A program made the position numbers and the translations under genes. From Amoebidium appalachense (lineage: Eukaryota; Ichthyosporea), in contig CAVNZM010000011.1 in the NCBI GenBank assembly GCA_963693365.1, positions 1,116,001 through 1,180,000 on the forward strand: a DNA stretch of 64,000 nt, read 5' to 3'. Positions 1 to 13,540 of this stretch are shown one piece after another (the stretch's first letter is position 1; every line of letters begins with the position of its first letter). The notes beneath the pieces were generated by a model. The model saw only the letters and a list, made by a program, of their open reading frames with translations. It did no database searches and was not told the origin of the DNA.

Positions 1-61
1 CACGCATTAGTAGTAGCCACATAAATGAAACAGACCGGCTATGTGACCCTCGAATGAGATC

Positions 62-1230
62 ATGCACAGAGAGTTGGGGGGGGGGAGGGGAGAGAGGAGG
101 GGGGGCTCCCGTACCACCGTTCCTTCTTCAGATAAAGTTCCATTTCAGACCTTAGGCACCACTAAACATTGGTCTGGTGGCATGATACCGATGAATGGGT
201 GTCCATGTTGGTGCCTCGTGGTCGATATGAGGCAACATGGGGTCCTGCAATCGTGCACCTCATTACACCTGATCCTAGTGTTTGGGTTGGGTGGGGGTTG
301 AAGGGGGGGGGGGGGGGGGGAGAAGAAGGGGGAAGGAGTGGGGGGAAGGGGGGGGAGGGGGAGGGGTAAATAAAGTAATGCAGCAAGCCGGTCCAAGTAA
401 AGTCAAAGTTTGGTGACACCCCTCCGCAAAACCTACTACCCTTGACCCCGCCCCCCCCCCTCCCCCTCCGTCCCCTCTCCCCCTCCCCCTTCCTCCCGTC
501 CCCCCCCCCCCCTCCCCTCCACCTCCCTCCCTCGCCGATCCCCCCTTCCACCCCCCCCCCCCCCCCCCCCCCCCCCCCACACACTCACCGTGGCACACAC
601 ATACTCTCTCAAGCAGGCAGGTGGGGAAAGGGGGGACAGGGGGGCGGCTGGGGGAGGGGGGAGGGGGAAGGGGCAAGGTCCTGGAAGGTTGAGGGAAGGG
701 GGGGGGAGGGGGTTCCCGGAAAGTGAAGGGTCGAGGGGAAGGGGAGTCTGAAAAAGAGGGTGTAAGGGTCCACCTCCTGGAGTTGACCGTGCCCTTGTTC
801 AATCTCTAGCCCCAACCTTCCTGCCTCCCTCCCCTCCCCCGCCTCTCTCCTCCCCCCCCCCTCCCCCCCCCCCCCCCCCCTTCCTCTCCCTCCCTTCCCA
901 ACATCTCTGTCTCACTTCCCTCCCCCCCCATACCCCCCCCCCCCCCTCCCCCCTCTAACAAAAACATATCCCAGCCCGTCCAGCGGTGTGGCCCTGGCAT
1001 TCCATCCGCCTGCTCTTGTTTTTTCGTATTCCAACACCCTCCCTGCTTGCTTCCTTTCTAATTGTCCAGTCTCCCACCCTGGCACCCCCCCTCCCCCCCC
1101 CTCCCCTCCTCCTTTCCCCTGGCCCATCCTTGGGGTCAACCCCCCCTCCCCCCTCCCCCCCATCCCCCCATCCCTACCAAACACACACACACCAACGAAA
1201 AAAAAGAATAAGAAGAAAGAAAACACAAAA
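62..1230. repeat. Homopolymer G / C and CT-rich low-complexity block
   Basis: G runs dominate 78-370 and 627-745, and C runs with CT-rich sequence dominate 440-580 and 820-1180. The open frames here translate only to poly-Gly, poly-Pro or Ser/Pro strings in all frames and are not genes. The unique stretches between the runs (about 115-300, 365-440 and 740-820) show no recognisable motif. Confidence 0.85.
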
Positions 1231-1358
1231 GAATAATGGCAGGCCGTTGTCGTTGTTGCCGTATGCGACAGACACCACCGATGCTCATCTCTCTGAGACA
1301 GAGCATGTGGTGGGGTCGAAAGAAACTGAGAGTCTCGTGGTGGTTGCAGACTATTCTA

Positions 1359-2100
<742 letters not shown>

Positions 2101-2971
2101 GGGGGGGGGGGAGAGGGGAAGAAGAGAGGGGGAGGAGCTGCTTGGGGTCGTGGTAGCTTGGATCCAGGATGGAAGGTCTGAAGGAAAAGCAGTGCGCCAG
2201 GTGTGGGTGGTGGTGTGTTTTTCCCCTCTCTTACGTGGAGGGGCAAGAGGGGGGGGGGGAGGGCGGGGGGAGGGGGGAAGGAGGGTGGGGTGGGGTTGGG
2301 GAGGGGGGGGGGGGGGGGGGATCAGGTGTGTATTCTAACAAGGGTGGGTATATGTGATTCGGTGTGTTCAGAGTGAAATGGCATGTTTTCTTAATAGACC
2401 TGCCTGTGTTGGTGTATGGGAATGAAGGAAAAGGGCTGACCCCACACTCATAGGGTATAGATGGAGACGTATGGGCAAGTATGGACATAATCAGGATCGT
2501 GTGCAGTAAAGTTTTGGCTTGTAAGTCGTCACGATGGGTCGTTTTAATTGGCTCGTGGGCCAAATGCATGACTTTTGCAAGTTCGGAAAGGTGGCAAAAG
2601 CCGAAAAAAGAAAGACAAAATTTGACAAGAGTTAGAAAGGCTCACACGTAATCAAGCTGCGGGAGGGGGGGTGAAGGGGGAAGGGGGGGAGGATGTGGTG
2701 GAAAAAGAGTGTGTGAAGGTTCGACCAATGCAATGGTAGGTTATTTCATCCAATGGGCGCATCCGATCCGGATACGAAGAAAAAACAATGAAATTCGATT
2801 GGTTGCCGTCATTGCGTGCCATTCTAAATCCATTGTTTGGGTAGTTGCTTGGGTGGATGGACGATTCTAAAACCTAGAGTACGTGTGTTTACTTTTGGTT
2901 GTCAGGTGGCGGCGCGGGGGAGGGGGGGGGGGGGGGAAGGAAGGGAGATGGGGAGATGTATCTGCTTTTCG

Positions 2972-3005
<34 letters not shown>

Positions 3006-3990
3006 AGGTGGCGAAGAAACCACCTTGTGTAAATGTGTGAGTGATTCTTTCATTGTCTGTCAACTTGTGCATGTACGTTGGGGGGTGGGATGGGGGGGGG
3101 GGGGGGGGGGGAGGGTGGGGGGCGGGGGGTGGGGGGAGGGGTGGGAGGGGGAATACCTATAATTCCAGGTTTCTAGGAGAAGGGGCCCGGTGAGCCCCAG
3201 GGGTGGCCCCCTTGATAGTTAAGGGGGATTGGCTAGAATGATACAAAGAATGATTCCGTGTCCTACTATATGCTCCTGGTTGTGCGTGCCCGGGCATGAA
3301 TGTATGTATGCGGCCGTGCGTTAAAAGAAAAGACTTCACAATACATATACAGCAAAAATCACCCTTGTCTTATACTGCTCTTGGTGTTTCCGCCGATGAT
3401 CCCATCTTTAGATTGGGCCGTGACTCCGTGCTGATTGCCGACTTCTATTTGGCTAATTGGCGCATTAACCCATTCGGCAGCCAAGTATATGCCCACCACA
3501 TGGATGTATAGTATGGTGTTAGCAATAGTCGGCCAAGATACCGTTATGGTGTACCAACAGCCATGTTGCTAATTAAGTAATGGCATGGTCAATACATCAG
3601 GTATGTGGGATATACGGCTAAAAACAGCATACTTGGGTGGGAGGGGATGCTCGTAGGGTTTTCTTTTTTTTTTTTTGGGGGGGGGGGAGGGGGTGAGAGG
3701 CGGGAGGAGGAGGCGGGAGGGGGGGGGGGGGGGGGGGGGGGGCACAATAGTCCATACTCCGGAAGCCCCCTCGCACCTGATTGGACAAAACACGATTCTA
3801 TGACGTAAAATCAGGGGAGAACGATTCGATTCCCAAGCGACATAAAGAGGCCGTCAGACCGCTCTAGTGGTGGGTTGGGGTTTCGGCAGCCCCCCCATTT
3901 AGGGCTCAGACACACATAAGGTTATGGTATTTGGGTTTATCTTTCATAAGTTAATATCAAATATTGTATTTTTCTAGCCAGTTATGGAGC
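2101..3990. other. Intergenic, G-rich tracts, no gene recognised
   Basis: Poly-G or GA-rich tracts occur at 2100-2320, 2650-2700, 2915-3005, 3080-3150 and 3675-3745. The unique DNA between them (2330-2640, 2700-2900, 3150-3660 and 3780-3990) has frequent stops in all frames. An open frame ending at 3511 has a plausible amino-acid mix but no family I can defend. Confidence 0.5.
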
Positions 3991-5300
3991 TGTCTCCCTA
4001 TATTTAGGGGCTTCCGGCGTATAGACCTACCTCGGGGGGTGGGGGGAGTGGGGTGGGGGTATTGCAGCCGCATATATAATGAGGACCTGGGAGGCCAGCA
4101 ACATGCAGGGTGACTCTGTGCTCTACAGGCAGGCAGCAGGAGGATAGGGGATTGGAGATAGATAGGGGGAATAACCCCCTCCACCCCCAGCCCTGGGGGA
4201 GAGGGGGGAGGGGGGAGGGGATAGGCTGGTATAGGCGGGAAAAAATGAAAGGAAGAAGTGGTGGTGGTGGTGGTGGTGGTGTGTGTGTGTGTGTTTGGGG
4301 ACGAGGGGGGGGGGGGGGGGGGGGGGGGGGGAGGAAGGGGGGGGGATGGGAGGGGGGGGGCTTTTGGGAAGTTGCAGGGGTTGCACACAGCTGTTTCTTT
4401 TTTTTCCTTTTTTTTTTTTGATGGTGTGTGTGTGTGTTGGGGGGGGGGGGGGGGGGGGGGGGTGCTGGGAGGTGTGAAAATGCAGAGAGTTTGTAGGGAG
4501 GGGAGGAGGGGGGCGGGTTGGGAGGTGTGACATTGCAGAGAGTGGGAAGCTTGAACACTGACTTGCTTCGGGTTGGATCAGTCAGCATAGATGTCTTTTT
4601 GGAGTAGGCCTAGTAGCACACAACATAGCATGGCCTCCTGAATAGTCGTGTACATCAGCAGTGTTGATCAGTGACTGATGGCTTGCATACCTTAGTATAT
4701 TTGCAAGGGGCGATCGGGGAGAGGGGGGGGGAAGGGGGGAGGGGGGTGGGAGAGGGGGGGTGGGGTTGGGGAGAGAGGATGGGGGACAGTTAGGCGGGGT
4801 GGGGTGTGTGTGTGGGGGGAGATGGCGGGGAGGCCCTGGGGGGGGGAGGGGGGGGGGGGGGGGGAGGGGAGGAGGGGGGGAGGGGGAGGGTTGGGGAGAG
4901 GGGGAGGGAGGGGAAGGGCAGTGAGGGGGGATGGGGTGTGTGCGTGTGTGTGTGTATGTATGTGGGGGGGGGCGGGGGGAATGTTAAGGTCGAGTCCGTA
5001 TCCAAATGTCACACTACTCAACCCCACGCCAGGCATCTCACAAAAGGTCCCGTTTTTTCATGCACCTAGCCTGGCCATACACTGGCAGGGGCCATGTCGT
5101 GCTGTGACTAGAGTAAAACTTATGCTCGCTAGGAATATGTGTTCTCATTGCACCATAGACACAACTCTGCCATGCGGACAGAAGCCTGGGAAGGGAGAGC
5201 CCAGGGGGACGGGAGGGATGGGGAGGGTGGGTCGGTGGGGGAGGCGGGGAGGGGGGGGGGGGGGGGGGGGAGGGGGGGCGGGAACGATAATCATCAAAAA
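3991..5300. repeat. Poly-G / GT low-complexity block
   Basis: Long G runs (4303-4370, 4439-4463, 4700-4980 and 5240-5280) are mixed with short (GT)n and (GGT)n tracts, for example 4259-4293. Short unique stretches at 4000-4140, 4530-4690 and 4985-5200 contain nothing recognisable. Confidence 0.7.
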
Positions 5301-6235
5301 TCAAATATCTTTCTGCAATTGACATCAGGCCTGGGATTCTTTTGAATTTACTGATTCTTATTGGGTTAGCCACCGGTGACCTGATTTTGCTCAAACCACG
5401 TCAATGTGGTGAGAGAGTTATTTAAGTTATGCAGCATTTTTTCCTAGTTTGTAAGTTATCTTCATCCCGTCTTGATACGGCGAAATAGGTGGTTGAACAG
5501 CGGCGATTCGCTAAATAAAAAGATTCGCCCATGTGTCATGCTGGCTGAATTTGTATATCACATGTGTACTGTTGGATGGATTTGATGCGCTGGGGGCTGG
5601 GGGGGGGGAGGGGGGAGGCATTGTTGGGTCCCCCATCTCTCTTATCAAGTTCAACGCCCCTGCAAGGTAGGCAATGCTGGTAACATAGACTAAGTATCTG
5701 GGCACAGGCGCACCAAAAGTGGTTCGGTGTCCAGGCTAAGCACACACTCGAATATATGCTCTCTTATAAGCAAAAAAAAAGCACACACACATACACATCC
5801 ACGGACCTGAATAGCGTGGCTTTGTGGGTCACCGACCATATCACTACTAAACACACACTCCCCCCCCCCCCCCCCCCCCACCCACCCCCTCTCCTCCCCC
5901 CTTCCCTCTCAGGCCCCTCTCCTCCCCCTTCCCCATTCATCCCCCTCTCCCCCTCTCCCCATCTCCCCCCCCCCCCCCCCCCCCCCACGCACACACATTA
6001 TGCACACCTGTGCGTGTGCACACACTTTTCTCTTGAGATTCCACGTTTTCTCATTCACTCTCCCTCCCCTCCCCGCCTTTGCCCCTCCGTTTCCGCTCTT
6101 CGGGTGCCCCTCACATCCCTTCCTCGCTCTTATTCGCGCACAGGCGCCAGACCCTGGCAGTGCATGCATCGCCGAGTAACGCAATCACTGTCACATATAC
6201 ACATACGCGCACACACACACACACACAGGCACACA

Positions 6236-6279
<44 letters not shown>

Positions 6280-6441
6280 TACACACACACACGCCACACA
6301 CACACACTCAGTCTGTTGTGGAGGGGTCGGTCCGGGAGGGGTGGGGCCAGACCGGGTCACCATTATGAGCAGAGATAATACGGGCCGGGCCCCGGGAAGT
6401 GGCCGCGGGGGCCCGGAGAGGGGGGAGGGAAGGGGGGGGGG
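5300..6441. repeat. Short unique stretch followed by C-rich and (CA)n tracts
   Basis: The segment 5300-5750 is ordinary intergenic DNA with a small G run near 5600. C runs follow at 5862-5990, then a (CA)n microsatellite at about 6198-6306 with small interruptions. No gene or RNA is recognised. Confidence 0.6.
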
Positions 6442-7078
6442 AGAATCCACAACCGCCAAATTGAATTGCATGGATAGGTGGATGCCACGTGGTGGCACCG
6501 GTAAGTCACGTGGGTGCGCCGTGATGTTGGTTCATCATTGAGAAAGAAGGACTCCCACAACCCCTAACGTTAGTTGAGGGGAGAGGGGGTTGGGGGGGGG
6601 GGGGGGGGTAGCTCGCAGCTTCCCCCCCCCCCCCTCCCCTCCCCCACATCAAACCATCTCCGAGCTGTTTTGTACTGCGCAGCCCGCCCCCCCCCCCCCC
6701 CTCCCCCCCCCAACCCCCAACCCCCTCCTCTCCCAACCCGGGGGCCAATCCCAACCCCCAAACCTCCACACCAAATCAATTCATGCATGCCGGTCGTCAC
6801 AGCAGAATCCACAGCCGCCAAAGTGAAATTGCATGGAAAGGTGGATGCCACGTGGTGACACCGGTAAGTCACGTGGGTGCGCCGTGATGGTGGTTTATTA
6901 ATAAGAAAGAGGGACTCCCACGACCCCTAACGTTTGTTGAGAGGAGGAGGGGGGGGGGGAGGGGGGAGGGGGGTAGCTCGCTTCCCTCTCTCTCCCCCCC
7001 TCTCTCTCTCTTCCCCCCCCCCCCCCCCTCCCCCCGCCCCCCACATCCAACCATCTCCGAGCTGCTTCGTGCTGCGCA

Positions 7079-7122
<44 letters not shown>

Positions 7123-7175
7123 ATTCTCAACCCCCACTGGACCCCCACCCCAAATCAATTCATGCATGTCGGTCG
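6442..7175. repeat. Tandem duplication, unit about 360-375 bp, with paired CACGTG motifs
   Basis: Unit A (about 6442-6800) and unit B (about 6802-7175) share four unique segments in the same order: the segment starting 'gaatccaca' (6443 and 6803), the CACGTG-containing segment (about 6485-6560 and 6845-6925), the segment starting 'accatctccgagctg' (about 6653 and 7048), and the segment starting 'aaatcaattcatgcatg' (about 6772 and 7152). Between these, each unit carries G-run and C-run fillers of different length. Each unit has two CACGTG sites about 25 bp apart. The unique parts differ by only scattered substitutions, so the duplication is recent relative to the homopolymer drift. Confidence 0.85.
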
Positions 7176-8476
7176 TCACAGCTCGCACTCCCGAGTCCCG
7201 TGCGCAAACCCTTTCAACGGTGAACTTACACCGAGGAACCACAGCCTGTCAGGCTGGCAGGCAATCTCAGGCCTGTCAATTGAAAGTTTGTTCATAAGCA
7301 ACGACAGTGCCCTTTCCCTTTCAGGCTCACGTGTTGAATGTGGCTGCTTGCGGGGCGCACGTTTACGCCACTTTCGAGCTATTTTCCTGGCCCGGTGTTC
7401 AACGCCAGTTGCCAGCACTGGTTTGCAAGTTGCAACGTGCGGAAATATTTCAAGCCCTGGTTTGGAATGGATGCGGGATGGTTTTGCTTTCGGTGATTGG
7501 CTGATGATTTTATCGCTGATAAGGTCAATAGCTGTTAGCCAATCGTGTGCGAGATGCCTGTGATCCAACGGCAGCCAACAAAATTCTTGAATGATTTAGA
7601 GCACGTCTATTGGCTATCCACAGTATATGCTGCACAACAAACAATGAGCCTGAGAACTCAGCGGAAAGTTCCGCAAATCCGAAGTTGCGTGGCCCGGATT
7701 CGGAAGTCTATCATTCAAGCAAACGTATTATATGTACTGCCATTTACGCGCACTTTTCTTTAAATACGAAAGGAGTCTATGAATATATAAATCATCAAGA
7801 GCCGCCCTTTTCCCCCATTCCGAATCTGTTGAAAACGTCGCTGTAGTAGAGCTGGGCAAGGGCCGACTCCGAGATTGGATCTACGACAGTCACAGACTCA
7901 AAGCTGTCTGGCGATCCGGAGTGGACGTACATGTGAATCGCGCTGTCGGGCACTGGCCCACTGGGCTCAGGTTCAAGCGGGATTAGCAAAACCGTTCACA
8001 TACTGGCGACATAATCAGTTATATTACAAGGATTGATTAGTTTAGGCTTTAAATCCTTTTTTATATTAAAGACCTGCCATTAGGCAAACTCTTTCAGACA
8101 TACACATAAGTATGCATGGGTTGGCTATTTATGTAGGCATATGTGTGTATTGAAACATGATTCGAGACACAGATGCGAAGAAACAATCGGTGGTGGAGCC
8201 AATGGGGAAGACGTGTAAGATCAAGGCACTGCTGAATGATGTGTGCAGCCCAAAGAAACAAGTTTCACGACTAAAGGGGAAGAAAGTGAATACGCAATAT
8301 TACGTAACGGTTGATAGTTACCACATTCATCATTAATTCGGCCGGCTACCTTTACACACGCGGTTGGTAATTCCTTTGTGCTCAACCTTGTGGCTTTTTT
8401 ACTAACCCCTTTAGAAAGAATGCGAAATCCATTTCCGATTGGCTTCTGTTAGCCATAACACATCATAGGATTCGGG
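7176..8476. other. Upstream region of the first transporter, with two weak coding-like islands
   Basis: Moderate-complexity DNA. The interval 7795-7989 is richer in G+C than its flanks and is open on the minus strand for 64 codons, but it lacks an ATG and no clear splice acceptor was found. The interval 8157-8336 on the plus strand is an ATG-started 59-residue frame rich in Lys (MIRDTDAKKQS...), ending TAA. Neither resembles a family I know. Several CCAAT/ATTGG pentamers occur (about 7496, 7540 and 7609), and ATTGG at 8438-8442 lies shortly before the TATA box of the next gene. Confidence 0.4.
8157..8336 (+). CDS. Possible small ORF, 59 residues, unknown
   Basis: The frame starts ATG and ends TAA, with a lysine-rich composition including the stretches KTCKIKALL and SRLKGKKV. 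No domain, signal peptide or membrane segment is visible. It lies about 320 bp before the TATA box of the first transporter gene, in AT-richer DNA. It could be chance or a remnant of a gene or mobile element. It is reported because its composition is less repetitive than the low-complexity frames elsewhere in the window. Confidence 0.15.
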   Translation: MIRDTDAKKQSVVEPMGKTCKIKALLNDVCSPKKQVSRLKGKKVNTQYYVTVDSYHIHH

Positions 8477-8511
8477 TATAAAATCTATTGAATATGCGGG
8501 CTGGCATCAGT
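8477..8511 (+). promoter_or_regulatory. Core promoter: TATA box and TCAGT initiator
   Basis: TATAAAA lies at 8477-8483 and TCAGTT at 8507-8512, with 32 bp from the first T of TATA to the A of the initiator. An ATTGG (inverted CCAAT) is at 8438-8442. The inferred start of transcription at about 8509 gives a 5' UTR of about 128 nt with no upstream ATG. The same TATA-to-TCAGT spacing occurs before the two paralogues, which supports the call. Confidence 0.8.
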
Positions 8512-8636
8512 TTTCCGTGTTGATTGAGCACGACCACATCATCACATCAACCACCAACTTGTCCTGAGCCGGCGGTCGATACGGACGTACGTTATTTGTA
8601 CACAGTGCTCAACGGCACGAAAACTTCGAAATCACC

Positions 8637-10325
8637 ATGGGTATTGCCGACAAGTTCATCTGGCACTATTCCGATGTCACCCAGCGCAGGACACCCGCGC
8701 AGGAAGAGGCCGAGCGCAAATTGCTCGGCCTGGTGCCCTTCCACCGCCTGATGCTACTGCCTGCAGCCGTCTTCGTTCAGCTGTGTGTTGGCTCCCTCTA
8801 TGCCTGGTCTGTGTACAACACACCCATCGAGAAGTACATTGCAAATGTCAACGGCAAGACTCCCGCCGACTACCTCGGCTACTCTGCCAACACTTTCTAC
8901 GTGGCTGTGGGCACCTTCGGCCCCTCTGCCGCGCTGTTCGGTCCCTGGCTCGAGCGTGAGGGTCCTCGCAAGGCGCTCCTTCTCTCCACCAGTCTCTTCT
9001 ATGCCGGCAACCTGCTTGCTGCCCTTGCGGTGTGGAAGGGTCTGTGGGCGCTCCTCTACATCGGTTACGGTTTCATTGGCGGCTTGGGCCTCGGTCTCTC
9101 CTACATCACACCTGTGTCTCCGCTGCAGAAGTGGTTCCCCGACTACCGTGGTGTTGTGTCCGGTATGGCCGTGTGCGGGTTTGGTGGTGGGTCGATGATT
9201 GCAGCCAAGGTGCAGAATTCCCTCATCAACAGCAAGGGCGTGCCCCTCACGTTCATCATCCTCGGTTCCATCTACTTTGTCATCATGATGGCCTGCACCT
9301 TTGTGCTCCGCACTCCCCCCGAGGACTTTGTTCTGGCCATGAAGGCCAAGCTGGGTGCCAAGTTCCACGCCCACGGCCACGGCCCTGCAAAGGAGGACAC
9401 CCAGCAAGCAGCATCATCATCCCCTGTCGATGCAAAGCTCGATGCGGAGAAGGCTGCTGAGTCTCAGCAGGTGGGCGGTGCCGTTGACTTGGAGGCCAGC
9501 CACATGGCGGAGCCCGAGGTGTTGCACGAGCCCGAGATCAAGATGACGCTGATCGAGGCCATGTTCACCACCGACTACCGTCTGATGTACTTCATGCTCA
9601 TGGCCAACGCCATTGCCGGTCTCCTGACCATCTCTAAGCTGTCGGACATTTGCCAGCAGCAGTTTGGCAAGGATGCCGACCTGGCCTCCACCGTCGTGTC
9701 CGTCAACTCTGGCTTCAACCTGACTGGCCGCGTGATGATGGGTCTGACCTCGGACTTCTTTGGCCGCAAGCCTCTCTTCATGATTTCTCTCGTGTTCCAG
9801 GCCATCATTGTGCTGTGTGCCCCCACAATGATCATGAACAATGCCTTCTGGCCCTATGTAATTTGCATGTGGTTCCTCTCGGCCTTCTACGGTGGTGGGT
9901 TCGGTCTGATCCCTGCCTTCCTTGCCGACCAGTTCGGCACCAAGAACATTGGCGCCCTCCACGGTATCATCCTCACCGCTTGGTCGTTCATCGGTGTGGT
10001 GGGTGGCCTCACGTTCAACGCCATCTACAAGAACCAGGTTGCCAAGTACGGCAAGTTGGCAAAGAATGTGTACAACATTAACTACTACTGGATTGCCGTA
10101 GTTATCTGGTTGGGTGTGATTGCGACCCCCTTCATCCACACCGACGTGCGTGACCGGCTGTTCCCTGCTGCCGAGGGCCAGTTCTTCTGCATTCGTGTGG
10201 GCAAGCGTCTTCTGCGGGTGTCCCGGTCAAAGGTTGTCGAGTACCTCACCCACCAGCAGGAGGAGACGGAGTGGCGCGCATTCCTGCACACTCTGCCTGA
10301 GAACCAGCCCGGGTACAAGGCCTAA
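8637..10325 (+). CDS. OFA-family MFS transporter (oxalate/formate antiporter-like), paralogue 1
   Basis: A 562-residue intronless gene. The start ATG is in the context ATCACCATGG, an excellent Kozak match, and is the first ATG after the inferred transcription start. The protein has two six-helix bundles, as expected for a 12-helix major facilitator. Family marks seen are GSLYAWSVYNTPI in the first helix region (about residues 52-64), SYITPVSPLQKWFPDYRG followed by a glycine-rich VCGFGGG segment (about residues 155-185), and the motif DFFGRKP in the second half. The N-half and C-half are joined by a charged, Ala/Ser/Gln-rich loop (about 235-300) with the His-rich segment HAHGHG. The family exchanges small organic anions such as oxalate and formate across a membrane. 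The actual substrate and membrane cannot be read from the sequence. It is nearly identical to paralogue 2 outside the central loop. Confidence 0.9.
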   Translation: MGIADKFIWHYSDVTQRRTPAQEEAERKLLGLVPFHRLMLLPAAVFVQLCVGSLYAWSVYNTPIEKYIANVNGKTPADYLGYSANTFYVAVGTFGPSAALFGPWLEREGPRKALLLSTSLFYAGNLLAALAVWKGLWALLYIGYGFIGGLGLGLSYITPVSPLQKWFPDYRGVVSGMAVCGFGGGSMIAAKVQNSLINSKGVPLTFIILGSIYFVIMMACTFVLRTPPEDFVLAMKAKLGAKFHAHGHGPAKEDTQQAASSSPVDAKLDAEKAAESQQVGGAVDLEASHMAEPEVLHEPEIKMTLIEAMFTTDYRLMYFMLMANAIAGLLTISKLSDICQQQFGKDADLASTVVSVNSGFNLTGRVMMGLTSDFFGRKPLFMISLVFQAIIVLCAPTMIMNNAFWPYVICMWFLSAFYGGGFGLIPAFLADQFGTKNIGALHGIILTAWSFIGVVGGLTFNAIYKNQVAKYGKLAKNVYNINYYWIAVVIWLGVIATPFIHTDVRDRLFPAAEGQFFCIRVGKRLLRVSRSKVVEYLTHQQEETEWRAFLHTLPENQPGYKA

Positions 10326-10777
10326 AAAGTATTCATTGTTTATCTATCGCTATATTCAATGTATGATTTTCGTTCATCAGTTCATCGAATGAAGGGCTTC
10401 GATAGATCATTACACTTTGACACGCTTTTTCGGATGCAAGTAAGTCGACTAGGAAAATAGATGCAAGTTTTGCTTCATTTCATTGCTCAGGCCTTCTCTG
10501 GAGCACTTTCGAATGGGTAGAAAGGCTGTGAATGTAGATTACTTAGTCTCGAGCCCCAGGTGGCCATGAATCAGTAAGGTCCCACGGGTAAATACAGTGT
10601 CCATACAATGAAACAGCCAATGTGTTTGGCAAACACCCCCATTTCCACCCATGCACTCATGTATTGTAACATGACGCTATGTTCACACCCGACAGACAGG
10701 GCACAGGCACTTGTAACATTACGCTATGACCACACCCAACACGAACACCGGGGTGATGAGTGCACAAAAGAGCAGAG
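10326..10777. other. 3' flank of transporter 1; nothing recognised
   Basis: Ordinary-complexity DNA with stops in all frames. No clear AATAAA hexamer lies close to the stop codon. No RNA gene or repeat was seen. Confidence 0.4.
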
Positions 10778-10778
10778 G

Positions 10779-10809
<31 letters not shown>

Positions 10810-10995
10810 TTGTGGGGGCGCCAGGGGAGGGTGAGAGAGAAGAAGGAGAGGTAGGGAAGGGGATAGAGAAGACCAAAGGGGGAGGGGGAAGACAGACAGA
10901 CAGAGAGAGAGAGAGAGAGAGAGAGAGGCGGGGGGGGCGGGAGGGGGGGCCTGGGAGGGAGGGAGGGAGAGAGAAGAGGGCGAAGGCGGGGGGGG
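10778..10995. repeat. (GA)n-rich purine tract
   Basis: Short perfect (GA)n runs at 10784-10809 and 10900-10926 lie within a GA/GGGA purine-only stretch. Open frames here are Glu/Arg or Ser/Leu strings and are not genes. Confidence 0.85.
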
Positions 10996-10999
10996 AGGA

Positions 11000-11320
11000 A
11001 GAGGGAGCACCCAACTAAATAAACCACACTTAACGCCTAAGACTTGTGGCAGTCAAAACAAGAAGCGATGTGGAAGAGAACGTAGCAGTGGGAGTGGCCA
11101 CGAAACACAAATGCATGTGCGTGCGTGGATGGGGGGAGGGGGGAGGGTACTAACGAAAAATACGAAAGGCACAATACATATTAATATTCCTACTTTTTTT
11201 TGTTGACATACCCAGAGTAATACATCGTGCAAAATATACCTGGAAGTCCTAAACCATAACATGATGCACAATACAGAGCGCGTGTCCGAAAACACTTGGC
11301 CTACTTTTATTAATTTACGA
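11000..11320. other. Spacer between purine tracts; nothing recognised
   Basis: Unique DNA with scattered stops in all frames. No motif, repeat or RNA gene could be supported. Confidence 0.35.
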
Positions 11321-11324
11321 TCGG

Positions 11325-12846
<1,522 letters not shown>

Positions 12847-12848
<2 letters not shown>

Positions 12849-13067
12849 ATCCTCCTCCCCCTCCTCCCACGCTGCTGCTCTTCGATAGACTCTCTCTCAT
12901 CCTCTCTCCCTCCCTCCTGTACACCTCCCTTCCTGACTCCTCTCTCCCTCAGTCCCTCTCTCTCTATATCTACCCTCCCCCCCTCCTCCTCCCTCTTTCT
13001 TCCTCTCCCATCCTCTCTCTCCGAGTCCCCCCGGCCTCTCTACTCTGTCTCTCTCTCCTCTCCCCCC

Positions 13068-13099
<32 letters not shown>

Positions 13100-13540
13100 G
13101 TCCCTGTCTCTCCCTCTCTCCCTCTCCCTCTCCCTCTCCCCGCCCTCTCTCTCTCTCTCTCTCTCTCCCTCTCCCTCTCTCCCTCTCCCTCTCCCTCTCC
13201 CTCTCCCTCTCCCTCTCCCTCTCCCTTTCCCTCTCCCTCTCCCTCTCCCTCTCCCTCTCCCTCTCCCTCTCCCTCCCTCTCTCTCTCTCTCTCTCTGGGA
13301 GGCTCTCTTTCTCTTGCCCTGCCCACCCCGTCCCATCCTCCTCCACCACCCCCGGTCCCGATAGTTCCTGACGTTGACACACACAAACACACACGTGCAC
13401 AAACGCACTCGCATATGCACGCATGTACGCACGCACACGCATGCACCCACGGACACACGCACTCACTCAGCACACACACGCAAACACACACACACACACA
13501 CACGAACACACCCACGCACGCCCGCACACGCGCAGACACT
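12847..13540. repeat. CT-rich block followed by CA-rich block
   Basis: Pyrimidine-only sequence with (CTCCCT)-like repeats fills 12850-13310. A degenerate CA/CACG-rich segment fills 13375-13535. This follows directly on the GA array, so purine and pyrimidine asymmetry switches strand at about 12847. Confidence 0.85.

Noticed and set aside
3404-3511. A short frame with a segment resembling a carrier-protein motif (FRLGRDSV)
   Set aside because: The similarity is to a handful of residues only, with no flanking domain, no splice-compatible neighbours and a nearby stop.
7795-7989. A 64-codon minus-strand frame with ordinary amino-acid composition
   Set aside because: It has no ATG, no clear acceptor, no recognisable family, and the plus strand is also partly open. 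It is kept only as a coding-like island in the region description.
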